A stretch of DNA of 64,000 nt from Litoditis marina (taxonomy: Eukaryota; Nematoda; Chromadorea; Rhabditida; Rhabditidae), in the NCBI GenBank assembly GCA_964036275.1, contig OZ038433.1, positions 54,143,902 through 54,207,901 on the forward strand. The letters run 5' to 3'. A model generated the notes under the pieces. It made no database searches, was not told the DNA's origin, and worked only from the letters and a program-made list of their open reading frames with translations. The translations under genes were made by a program, and so were the position numbers. Below are positions 45,456-55,768 of this stretch, piece after piece (position 1 is the stretch's first letter; every line of letters begins with the position of its first letter).

Positions 45456-46377
45456 TAGAACTTCTCAACAGCAGAGACTGTTCTCGAACTCGGTAGATCT
45501 CTATGGTTGGCTAATTAACACTAGTGTGATGGAATGATGAGTATAACTGATTCTATCACTATGCCAAAAACCAAAATGATTAATTTAATTATTCCAACAA
45601 AGGAAGAGTGAATCGTGAAAACGAAACAGAACAACTGGAGACCTTCTCGGCTGGGGAACGGTTGCGCTGTTCAATGTTTCGCAGGGTTCATATAACTCCA
45701 TTATGAATTAGATGTTGTTGGATAGCAAATTTTCACAAATAAAAATTTGTAGTATATAATAGAAGCTCTACATCAACGATAACGCCTTATATCTCTCTTT
45801 TATGATTAGATAATTATTTAATGTAGCTATAACCAAGTAAGAGACCACCATACATAGATAAAAGATTGATAAGCTTTTTTAAATCCACATTAGACTTTCT
45901 CGCCGATCAAAAGTTGTTTTGTTCGACCTACACTGTTACTCATCAAAACGAAACACTTCTAATCTCCTTCGAGATCCGAAAAAAATTAATTTGAAGATTT
46001 TAGAGCCAAAAATTAAGACCCTAAGTTTTGCGTCTGAAATATATACTTTCAGTTTAAAAAAGGACGAGACAAGATTTATTCACGAAGATTTAATCGTTTC
46101 TCAATGAGTAATGGGAATCAAGTTTTCTATAGCGAAACTAGTCGCGAAGACGGAAAACATTGCTAGCCACCGTACTTTTGTTTCAGATCCTTTGCGCAGA
46201 TACACCGCTAATCGAGCATAAAGTGACGTGAAGAGGTTGAAAACACAAACTTCTCAAAAGTACCACTTTTCACGTTTCACGTGTATCTTTGATCACGTGT
46301 GTCATTTATTTTCAATTCATGCATTTCTCCCAAACTATGAAGCCTTTTTCTACCGGGCTTCCTTGTAACCAAACATG

Positions 46378-46655
46378 TTAATCCAATTGTACATAGTTTT
46401 CGTTGTAATTTTTAGAAAATATAACTATCGTAGCACTTCGATCACATGTTTTAGTTCTCCAGAAAACGCAATATATCTTGGGGAAACTGGGGAGAATGGC
46501 ATAGAAGCAAAGAGACATGAAAAACCGACCTGTATGCATTGAAAAACTTACATCAGTGAAATGTTTGAACGGCGTGGCCCACGTTCGGTTTGAGCACATT
46601 TGGTTGGAGCGAGAACGCAAGGTAGAGCAGTTACGAACCATATTGTTCGGGTCAT
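46378..46655 (-). CDS. Possible small secreted peptide
   Basis: Two exons, 46552-46655 and 46378-46486, separated by a 65-nt intron (GTAAGT...CTCCCCAG), encode 70 residues. The start MTRTIWFVTALPCVLAPTKC resembles a signal peptide with cleavage near APTKCA-Q, followed by TERGPRR and a C-terminal part with two cysteines (YCVF..KTCDR). A strong acceptor TTGTATTTCAG ends one base before the ATG, as for a trans-spliced message, and an AATAAA lies about 70 nt past the stop. The architecture is good, but the sequence matches no family I know. An unspliced 87-codon ORF in another frame is the alternative reading. Confidence 0.4.
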
Positions 46656-46972
46656 ACTGAAATACAACATTCTCTCTACGTTATTTGCATAGTTGCGGAG
46701 CTACTAAGGTCAGCAGAAGTCTTAAGAGGTTTAGCTGGATTCGAGAGTTCTGAAAAGGGTGGAACTCTAACACTAGCCTTCAGCCTAGGTAGGTAATGTG
46801 CTAGTTGAATGAAGAAAACCAACAAAGAAATATTTTGAATAAATTCCGGTCCCGTGAAACCTGTCTGATATTTGAAATATTAGCCGGATCAACTAAGTTG
46901 CGAACTCAAATCTCGAACAACAAGTTTAAACTAGAAACTACGTTCATTGTTCTTCCGTATAATAATAGAAAA

Positions 46973-47085
46973 GTGGCATTTACTTGAAACATGATAAAGC
47001 GACCTTAGAAACGTGCAATGACTGAGTGCACGATTCCTATAGAGTGCTAACTTTACGTGACTGTTCAATTCACTTCTAGTGTACA
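46973..47085 (+). repeat. GTATAC-end MITE (diverged)
   Basis: GAAACATGATAAA, AGAAACGTGCAATGAC, GCACGATTCC and TTTACGTGACTGTTCAATTC, ending CACTTCTAGTGTAC. Lies about 320 bp upstream of the small-peptide gene. Confidence 0.65.
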
Positions 47086-50000
47086 TGTGCTCTGTGTTGT
47101 GACCATCTTCAATAATTTGAAAGTGACATTGGGGTAGCCGATTTTCGAACACTTTTTTCGAACACATAGATAGAACGGCCAGATTGTATCTGGCTTCTCT
47201 CTCTACAACATCTCATCCCCTTTTTTATCTCAAGGGCAGTCGAACATCCTCTTTCCCTTGTAGCCCTACTCAGAACGATTAACGCCAAATGTCTGCAGTT
47301 GACCAGCTACAAAAGCGAGAGAGTAGGCAGGTCTATGACGCGCAGACAGGCTGAGACAGTCTGCGTCTCTCTGATCTGAACACTCTCTCGTTCAGCCAAT
47401 GAAAAGTGGCTGGCCAATTGGCGGGGAATTGTCTGAATAATTTAAAGGCTAAATTAGCTTTGTGCCCAATCAATGGCGTTTGAGTGTTTCACCGGTTCAT
47501 TAAGTTGTTGGTTTCTGTTTCAAAACAGTGTAGTGACCTTAGAACATAAATAAATATTCTAAGCAAGCAAAATATTCACGAATTGCTTCAGGCATTTTTT
47601 AGTGGTCCAAACTACGTAGTTTGACCTTAGTCATGTTGGTCTTCATTCGAAATCTATAGCCCATATCGAACTAAAGCTGAAAATCAATCACTTTCTAGCT
47701 TTGAAGTAGTAAGAGTTTTATTGTTAAGAATGTGGAGTTGTTTCGACTTATATGGTGGTAAGAGGTTCCTATTAATTGAGCGAACGGTCAGCCAAGTAAT
47801 TTATAGCGTCTTAAACCAGTGAAACTTTTTTGTTCTCGATGCGACCAGAATATATGCGTATAAGTGGTGCGGTTTATTATCGATATCACTTTAAAATTTA
47901 ACGAAACTGTAACTGAATAAAATGTACACTTTCAAACTGCACGTTCTTTAATTGACGCTTGTTACACGTTCACATCTATACATCAGACTCAGAGAACAGT
48001 TCAATCGTTAGTTTGCATAAAAAAAGTGATTAATATCGTCTGTCTGAGCTTTGAATTGTATAGTTGTGCTGAAACAAGGATTTGCGTGTGCACTGAGAGC
48101 GTTCCCATCAAAACACCGATGTGTCTTGGTCCCTCAAAAAGTAGGTATCATAAAGGGCGAAATGCACTCACATTTGGTGAATAAAGAATATTTGTCGGAA
48201 GCAGGGGGAAGGGGGGATGTTAAATTACGTGAATAGGTTGAGAGTAAAAACAAGAACTCTATTTGTTTCTGCACATAACGGAAACTCCAGTTCCAACACA
48301 CTTTTGCAACGAAACGAGGACTCTAGGGTGGAGTTACAAAAAGCATGTTGACCACATCAGAATCCAAAAACATGTTAAAATAAAGTACTCGTAGATCCTT
48401 CTTCACGTTACAAAGAGCTCTTCCTCTACATGGCGCGATAGTAATATATAGTGATCTGATAAGATATTTTCTCGAGATGTCCAATGAGAAAAGTTCACTA
48501 GATAACTAGCAGATCCTGTGTTTTACTATACCACTATTCGAAAACGGACTTAACAACTATGTCGCAGGTTCGCGTGAAATCTCGTAGGAATTTTTGACCT
48601 CCCTGTACACTTTGCAATCAACAACGCTCGCCATACACTATTGAAACGTCCCCATAAATCTGTTTTTGTCATAACGATTCGAGAATCTAAGAGAGTACTT
48701 AACGGGCCGGACTGGAAGTACACGATAAACCAAGTTTCAAATTTAAGGGCTGCGAAAGATTTCGGAGATTGCAAAGTTTTCCGTTCTGAACTTCTTGAGT
48801 ATTTTAACGAAACATCTTTTCATTCCTCTCTCCTTTGGACTTTTTTCTTTTATAAATTACTAAAGTAGCCTGATATCAACAGTTAGTTGTGCTTGTTTAC
48901 ACGAGCAACGCGGTTTTGTATAGTAGTTTCAACTTCTTAGTTTTCTTATAATTTAATGTAACCTAATGACTCACATGGATTGAATGTCTATGTTTTCGAT
49001 TTCGGTACTGCACATTGAAACTTGCTGGAAACCAGACCCGAGGCTCATTTTGATGACTTCACATCTTTTGTAGATCGAGTAAACTGTGCCCAAATTTCCG
49101 GTCAAGTTCCGAAGCAAGCCAATACAGTGTTCGCCGTATTTCTCTACACTAATAACCGTAATCAGGTGAGCAGCTATTTCTCGTAGCCTCCATGAGAGAG
49201 TTATTATCATATATCAATATCTCACCAATCTCTGCTGCGCATATTTTGGGCGGTTCTCTGAGACTTTGAAAGATCGAGAGTAGTTTATGAGCTATTTGAG
49301 AACTTCTCCCAAGAAAGATCATACAGACCTTTTGTGGCTGAGGAGAAGATTTCTACCAGAGTAATAGAGATTTGGAGAACTCAATTTTTTCTATGGTTTT
49401 CAACAACTGTAGAAGTCCAATATGGAAACACTTGAAAAACATAAATACAATAGTTGTTTGATCAAGCATGAGTTCAAAAGTACAGTAGGGGAAGAAATGA
49501 CTAGAATGAGAAGAAAGAATATAGCAGTTACGATTGAAGAACTGGAGTGTTTTTTTCGGTGGTTCTATAACGCCCGTTTTTTGTGAGATAAGAACACAGG
49601 CTCGCATAATAGTTTTCAAGTTTTCAAGTTTTGAGACTTTCACCGCCGTGTGAGTAGAACGCGCGCCCAAATTACTGGGGGACTTAACCCCTCCCCCCTC
49701 TCTCTCTCTCTCTTCCCTATCTGGCGTATAATGTTCTTTTTGAATCTCAGGCTCGAACTCAATCAAGGACTTCCCGTTACTGTTTCTCTAGTCGCAGTTT
49801 GTAATCATCTCGGTCAATGATCGATTTGGCTTCGATTGGCATAACAAACCCATCATCTAGATCAGTACTCGGTTCAATTATTAAAGAGTCAAACTCACTG
49901 TTTAATAGACTGGTTGGTCCTAGCATAACATCATATTAAATTAAGAATGTTTGATAACCTCTTTGTTGTAAATAGATAGTCACTTCATTATTTTGAAACA

Positions 50001-50161
50001 ATATCTACACTTCTGCGGTTTTTGAGCAGCGTGTATCTAGAAAATCTGCCACTTATCGTGATTAGCGGAAAAGTAGGAAAAATTCCACTTAGTAAAAACA
50101 TTAATAGAACCTTTGTTTTGTATTCTAAGAATGGCTGTGACTCGTTAGTGTTCGAGACTAG
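47086..50161. other. Intergenic stretch with weak coding signals
   Basis: No complete gene. Open frames with coding-like codon use but no start or partner exon occur: 48554-48868 plus (VFVITIRESKRVLNGPDWK) and 48971-49210, where both strands are open (plus strand VDRVNCAQISGQVPKQANT before a GTGAGC donor; minus strand LLRNLTGNLGTVYSIYKRC). They may be remnants of a gene or transposon. Confidence 0.3.
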
Positions 50162-50327
50162 AGTACGTATGCTAGAAGATCCCGGCACCTTCCTCCCATC
50201 CTGCGTCTCTCGCTCCGCCTCACTATTTCTCGTCTTTTACATCCTACCGGGATGTAAGAGCAGAGAAACAGCGTATGTTTTAGGAGGCGCACGATGGAAT
50301 GAAGGTGCCGGGATCTTCTAGCATATG
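50162..50327. repeat. TGCGTCTC inverted-repeat MITE (copy 1)
   Basis: TACGTATGCTAGAAGATCCC on the left mirrors GGGATCTTCTAGCATATGTA on the right; the arms continue with GGCACCTTCCTCCCATC. Lies about 100 bp upstream of the sulfotransferase ATG. Copy 2 is at 53680-53806; fragments lie near 35310, 52045, 53200 and 58795. Confidence 0.88.
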
Positions 50328-50413
50328 TACTTAGATTAAAACTGAGCTTGTCGGTAGAACTAAGAGGCCTAGCGTACGGCTTATTCTTAAATGCTAGTAG
50401 AAACATTCAACTG

Positions 50414-50425
50414 TGCTCATTTCAG
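50414..50425 (+). promoter_or_regulatory. Probable trans-splice acceptor of the sulfotransferase gene
   Basis: TGCTCATTTCAG ends directly before the ATG at 50426, leaving no 5' leader other than a spliced leader. An upstream cis-spliced exon is the alternative. Confidence 0.5.
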
Positions 50426-53400
50426 ATGTCCCGCTTCACATTTGCCCCTCTCGTGGTTGTTATTGCTTTTGTGCTCGTCAGTTACTCATATTACAGATTC
50501 AAAAAAGCCACTTTTGTTCATCGTGAGTTAATATTAAGAATGTTGATAAATTGAAGTACATAACTCATATTATTCACTAGAATTGAGAAAAAAAATTCTT
50601 CAAAACACAGCCTTATTCCCTTTCGTGTGCGACGTGTGGCGAATGCGGTCTTTCATATTATGAGCTCACGCCACCCACTAAAAATTTGTTTCCTGATTTT
50701 GGAGTAAATGTTTGAGTTGGTTTCCCATCTTCTTCGAACAATTTCCGTAAGGTTAGCTTAAAAAAGGACGATTATGTGGTCCAATCGCAACGCTTCAGTC
50801 CTTTAAACTGCAATACATTTTTCAATTGCCGTTTAGAGGACCGTTGACACGAGATTGGCCCACATTATCGTTCTTCTTTAGTGCTGCGATAGAACTGTAT
50901 TTTGAAAAAAACGACGTGTTTCCAAATGTGTATTGTTCAGGTGTCTCATTCGATATCAGCTACGAGCTGGAGCACTATCGACACTACAATACATCTCCTT
51001 TCCGAGAGGACGAAGTGTTGCCAGCCTTCATCAACTACTATGAAAACTATCGGGTATACTAGACGTGAATTGAATAGTCACGTGAAAGTAGCATTTTAAA
51101 GAGGCATTGTGCACCCTGTCATGGCACGTTTCTGACTTGTGATCTGTTTAACATGTTTCACGTGACTGTACAGTAAACTAACAATGTAAACTCCATGTCC
51201 TACTGTCATTGAACCTCGGCATCTCGGTTCATTGTTGTTTTTTTGCCCAAACCGAACGCGGTAGATTCTGCCTGAAGACTGTGATTTCACCAAAACGTCG
51301 CCACTTCAAATAATACATTTTTCCACCTGTGCCCATATTTTGTACGCTCAAGTAGCCATGTAAGTTACATGACCGAATTTTCAATGAGAAATTATGAAAT
51401 TGTGATTGCATTGGTTCCACAGATTTTTAGTCCATTTTAAAGTAGCAAAGGGTACCATAAAAAAGAGCAAAACACGGAGAAAACTATTGGAAACTAACGC
51501 AGATATTAACTATTGAAAATTTGCTCAAGTAACTTACTTGGCTACTTGAGCTTACAAATTACGGCCACTGGTCTTCGGTAAAAACAATAAAAACATGGAT
51601 AGTGGGTGAACAGTTATTTACGCTAAAACGCTGTCATAAAAACAAACAAATGTCATTATTACTCACGAGACACTGTTTTTAACACATAGACGAGAAACGA
51701 AACAGCACGAACAGTTTGTTTCTACCTATCCTTCTTACGAACAAGTCTTGTCGTGGGTTAGTTAGGACTTCTTTCCGCGTATGGCGATCATCTCTAACAC
51801 TTTAGCATAGTTCATCTCGCTAGTTCAAGAATCAGATAAGGCTGATGTCTCAGAAATCGATGACATTTTTGACAGACATTAATGTTTCAGATAGCCCCTA
51901 AATACAACCTGGCCACCTGCCAGATCCAGAAAAGTCTTTCGACCCTGCGAGCAGGAATATTCTGTCTTCTCTATGACCAGGAGGGATTCATGAAACAAAA
52001 CAACTCCATAAGCAAGCAGGATTGGGACAACATGTAGGTCCCGAGAGAACGTATGGAAGATCCTGGCACTGTTATTTCACGCACTATTTTTCGAAACTGG
52101 TAACCTGGCAGGCTTTAAGAGTAGCGAAATATGTTTGGAGAAACAGTAGTTGAGCAGTCCTTCATCTCGAAGGCCATGAAAAATTCCCGCCTCCAAGTCT
52201 GTGTCTCTTCAAACATACACTATTTTTCTGTTCTCACCTAGATGCATTAGTCTTTTACAAAATCATATAATCCACAGAAACAGAAAATGTGCTGCTGCTG
52301 CTGCTGGGATAAAACACCAGACACACAAAGAATAATTTTCAGTTCGTATATAAAATTAACATTTGTTATTATTTTCTCACGTTTCAGTGTCTTAGGCGAT
52401 TTTTGAGAATTATAATTTTCGAGAATCATAAACATAACCGTTGGGTTTTGTAGGTTCTGCGGGAACTCCAACGAATACTTCTCCATCAATGCCGTGGAGC
52501 ATCTTCTGAAGCCGGGTTTCAAGAATTTCGTCGTAGTCAGAGATCCAGTCGATCGATTTCTCAGTGGATTCGTCGACAAATGTGTCAAGTTAGTCAACAT
52601 AAGATTAGCTCAAAATTTCCAATCAAAGAAGGACGATTATGTGGTCCAATGTCAACGCTTCAGTCCTTTAAACTGCAATACGTTTTTCAATTGCAGTTTT
52701 AAGGACTTTAGAGTTAATTTAATAACATTTCAGAGTTCAGAGTTACCATAATTTCAGAAACCAAACTGTGATATTTCACTGAAATACTATCAAAAAGATA
52801 GCAAACTACTACTAATGTGTCAGTAAACTATCACTATTTGAAAAAAAATACCGAAATGACACTAAACTCTTAACTATCACTGAACTCTGAAATGTTATTA
52901 AATTATCACTAAAGTATCGATAACCGTTCCACGGAACGGATGTCGATAGTTTAGTGATATTGATATTGATTCTCTATTAACCAGTTTCCTGTGTAAGAAA
53001 ACTCTTCTCACACTACTATCGAACACTGCATTCAGCATAGGATGTTGAGGCACTTGAATGTTATGCACACATTACAAGATCAGACCAGTTTTCACGGTCT
53101 AGTGCTGTTTCGTGATTTGTAGCAAATGACCAGAAATCATAATATTATCATAAGCTGCCTTATGCTGATATGCGATGTTTTGAATCTGTAACTCCTGCAT
53201 ACGTATACTGGAACTTTCCGGCCCTTCATACCACCCTGCGTCTCTCTATTTGCACCCTATTTCGCGAAAATTTTATCTGGGCTAGTTGTGACAGCACAGA
53301 AAGAGCGTATGCTTCTGAAAACGCAGCTTGAATGAAAATACCGGCATGTTCATGAGTATGGGTCCTGTCGCAGTTAAGTAATGGAGGTAACACAAACTAG

Positions 53401-54282
53401 ACAAACGAAGAGAGAAAGAGTATGAAAAAGTGGTACGTTCCGCCTCTACCCCCAGTGTTGTGAACGTGCAGCTAAATTGGCTCAATGTTTCAGCGAAGAA
53501 GACCGTGGATTCTGCTATGATTGCCATCGAAGTATGCGCTGTTTCCTTGAGAAGCAGTACGAGCGGTTTCAACGGTATCTGAGCGGAAAACTTCTGGAAA
53601 CACAGTCCGGATTCGAAGATATTCATTTCGCGCCACAAACATGGTTGGTGACAAATTTAAAAAATTGTGAGACCTGAGTACGTATGCTAGAAGATCCCGG
53701 CACCTGCATCCCATTCTGCGTCTCCTCAAACATATGCTATTTCTTTGCTCTTACATCCCGTCGGGAGAGACGCAGGATGAGAGCTTCCGGGACCTTCTAG
53801 CATACTCTGGTGTAATTTGTTACTAAACCTTATTAATACTATCCTGGACAGAAATACAGCAGAACTAGTTCAAAAAAGTGCGCATGGCTATATATACTTG
53901 GCGGAACATTGGACTGCTTCACACATCTGATTGCTTGCTTCACATGCAGGGCAATTACTGGCGTAGTTTGAAAACTGTGTTTTTGCCCAACAATCACAAT
54001 ATTGAGTCGTTTCTGGGCCTTGCCCTCCACCACCTCATATGTCCCTCTCTCTCACTCTCTTCCTCTCTCTCTCTCTCTCTCTCACTCTCTCTCTCTCTCT
54101 CACTCTCTCTCTCTCTCTCTTCTTTTCATTCTATTCATTTTCACTCTCTCTGTCCACCCAGTTTTCCAGTCTCATATCTCTCTCTATCTTTCTCTCTCTC
54201 TTCCCATCGCTCACTATCCTTCCTCTCTTCCTCTCCCATTCTCTCTCCTTCTCTCTGCTTCTCTCTCCCTCTCTCCCTCTCC

Positions 54283-54321
<39 letters not shown>

Positions 54322-54949
54322 GCCTGATTTCATGTATCTCCAGGTACTGTGCCTTCTCCTCTCGTTTCTCCGACTACGAATTCGTCAGGTACGGAAAAGG
54401 AAAGGAGATTCAGCGAATGACGGAAGATGTGCTCCGAATTCTGAAGAACAGCCACGTCGACTCCCACCTACTGGACATCATCAGAAAAGAAACCCTTAGT
54501 AAGTAACCTATACTTCAAAAGTTCTAAGTCAGTCCTCTGTATCGATTAATCATTGAAATTATTCTCAACTCAACTATCTGTAATCATTTTTATCTTTAGT
54601 ACGTAAGCAGTAAGCTATGTTCCAGTTGATGTGCAGGATATTCCTGAACACGGCCTCACATACTGTTAGTAGCACACTCACGTGAAACATGCTAAACACA
54701 GCAGAAATCAGAAACGTGCAATAACAATGTGAATGAATCCTCATGAAAATGCCAACTTCACGTGCCTTTTGAGTTCACTTCTAGTATACTTCCGTTTCAG
54801 AAGGGAAGACGTACCATACCACCTCTGGATCTTCGACGCGAGCTCTTTTCGAAAAAGAGCTTCTGAATGACTCGTACGCACTTTCCCTGCTCACCAGAAT
54901 ATACTACTTCGATTTCATAGTCTTCGGATATGATTTTCCTCGATACTAA
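50426..54949 (+). CDS. Golgi-type carbohydrate sulfotransferase family protein
   Basis: Seven exons join in phase to 313 aa: 50426-50522, 50941-51053, 51891-52033, 52454-52588, 53494-53643, 54344-54498, 54801-54949. A single N-terminal membrane anchor (about 6-23, FAPLVVVIAFVLVSYSYY) suggests a type II Golgi protein. CQIQKSLSTL (80-89) fits the 5'-phosphosulfate loop and VVRDPVDRFLSGF (145-157) the 3'-phosphate binding motif for PAPS of nematode Sulfotransfer_2-like proteins. The cysteines at 161, 170, 173 and 179 (DKC, CYDC, MRCF) and WYCAFSSRFSDY are typical of the expanded worm family. The expected reaction is sulfate transfer from PAPS to a glycan; the acceptor is unknown. Introns 1, 2, 4, 5 and 6 each hold an inverted-repeat element; the exon 2 donor is a MITE end and the stop codon overlaps another element's edge. 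The gene nevertheless looks intact. Confidence 0.93.
50758..50880. repeat. TTAA-type inverted-repeat element (copy 4)
   Basis: CTTAAAAAAGGACGATTATG on the left, CGTTCTTCTTTA on the right, internal CTTTAAACTGC arm. Lies in intron 1 of the sulfotransferase gene. Confidence 0.88.
51054..51193 (-). repeat. GTATAC-end MITE supplying the exon 2 donor
   Basis: Starts GTATACTAGACGTGAATTGA immediately after exon 2, continues ATAGTCACGTGAAAG, GGCACGTTTCTGAC and GTTTAACATGTTTCACGTG, ending near AACTAACAATGTA. The first six bases are the 5' splice site of intron 2. Confidence 0.85.
51332..51570. repeat. AAGTAGCCATGTAAGTTACATG inverted-repeat MITE (copy 1)
   Basis: Left ATTTTGTACGCTCAAGTAGC and right GCTACTTGAGCTTACAAAT are near-mirrors around GTAAGTTACATG and TAAGTTACTTG. 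Lies in intron 2 of the sulfotransferase gene. Copy 2 is at 55527-55768. Confidence 0.85.
52622..52712. repeat. TTAA-type element, truncated (copy 5)
   Basis: CAAAGAAGGACGATTATGTG through TTGCAGTTTTAAGGAC; the right end is missing and is replaced by the element at 52715. Confidence 0.8.
52715..52906. repeat. TTTAATAACATTTCAGAGTTCAG inverted-repeat MITE
   Basis: Left TTTAATAACATTTCAGAGTT and right AACTCTGAAATGTTATTAAA are mirrors about 190 bp apart. It appears to have truncated the neighbouring TTAA-type element in intron 4 of the sulfotransferase gene. Confidence 0.85.
53680..53806. repeat. TGCGTCTC inverted-repeat MITE (copy 2)
   Basis: GTACGTATGCTAGAAGATCC on the left mirrors GGACCTTCTAGCATAC on the right; GCGTCTCC and GAGACGC lie inside. 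Begins about 36 nt past the exon 5 donor. Confidence 0.88.
54041..54320. repeat. CT-rich microsatellite block
   Basis: About 280 nt made almost only of C and T (CTCTCT runs with interruptions) in intron 5, ending about 23 nt before the exon 6 acceptor. Ser/Leu-only reading frames across it are artefacts. Confidence 0.92.
54657..54789 (+). repeat. GTATAC-end MITE beside the exon 7 acceptor
   Basis: ATACTGTTAGTAGCACACTC, CACGTGAAACATGCTAAACA, CAGAAACGTGC, ending CACTTCTAGTATAC. The end lies 11 nt before exon 7, so TTCCGTTTCAG directly follows the element. Confidence 0.82.
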
Positions 54950-55070
54950 AGAAGGACGGTTATGTGGCCCAATCCTAACGGCTTAGTCCTTTAAACTGCA
55001 TCACATTTTCCAGTTGCTGTTTGAAGGACCGTTGACACGGGATTGGTCTACAAAATCGTCCTACTTTAAT
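54946..55070. repeat. TTAA-type inverted-repeat element (copy 6)
   Basis: CTAAAGAAGGACGGTTATG on the left, CGTCCTACTTTAA on the right, internal CTTTAAACTGC and CTGTTTGAAGGAC arms. Its first bases overlap the TAA stop codon of the sulfotransferase gene. Confidence 0.85.
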
Positions 55071-55526
55071 GAGACTAGTTCTTTAGAACGCTACGGGTAT
55101 TGTCCTAATATGAACTTCTATTTGTTGTTGTTTATTTATTGTGAAATGCTTCAATGAAGTATGAGTATTTTTTTGCAGTTGTTTCCCACGTCTCATCTAA
55201 AAAATCGGGTAATTCTATATCTGACCGGGTTATCCTAACTGGTCTTAGTAACCCGTTTTCACGTTACCTAAATAGGTAACCTATTCGTAACATGGAACAA
55301 AAAAATCGGTACTCTTCAATCTAAAGCAAAATTTGGTGTTTATGTTCTGGTTAAACGATTCCCAAACTCTGGTATCGTGTTACTTTTAGGTAACCTAAAT
55401 GGAGGGTTACTAAAAACCGGTTATTTTACCCAAAAACCTGGTTGGATAAAGAGTTGGCTATTAGAATTAACAAAGGTGCTTTCAAGGAAGAAAAAATCGA
55501 GGATGTTTGTATGTTATAAGCAGTGG

Positions 55527-55768
55527 TCGTATTTTGTAAGCTCAAGTAGCCATGTAAGTTACATGGACAAATTTTGAATGGAAAGTTAATCACTTCTGCT
55601 ACTCTTGATTTGACAGTTTCTTTGTCCATTTTCCAAGAACGGAATGATACCATTTGAAACAAACAAAATACAGAAGGATTATTTAAAACTGATACAGATA
55701 TTACCTTTTGAAAAATTGCTCGTGTAACTTACATGGCTACTTGAGCTTACAAAATACGGGCACAGGTT
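55527..55768. repeat. AAGTAGCCATGTAAGTTACATG inverted-repeat MITE (copy 2)
   Basis: Left CGTATTTTGTAAGCTCAAGT and right ACTTGAGCTTACAAAATACG are exact mirrors; next inside GTAAGTTACATG against TGTAACTTACATG. Confidence 0.9.

Larger units (their letters stand above)
38135..46377. other. Gene-poor, repeat-rich region
   Basis: More than 8 kb without a gene I can defend. It contains the foldback at 38755, a C13 tract (40462-40474), the CCGGTCTC element at 42908, a 27-bp-arm hairpin at 42627, a SINE-like copy at 45257 and isolated exon-like ORFs described separately. Confidence 0.6.

Noticed and set aside
49353..49766. 137-codon minus-strand ORF
   Set aside because: Begins across a GA microsatellite, low-complexity start, no domain and no splice signals.
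53878..54506. Long Ser/Leu-rich ORFs of 106-155 codons
   Set aside because: They read through the CT microsatellite of sulfotransferase intron 5; only the part from 54344 in one frame is a true exon.
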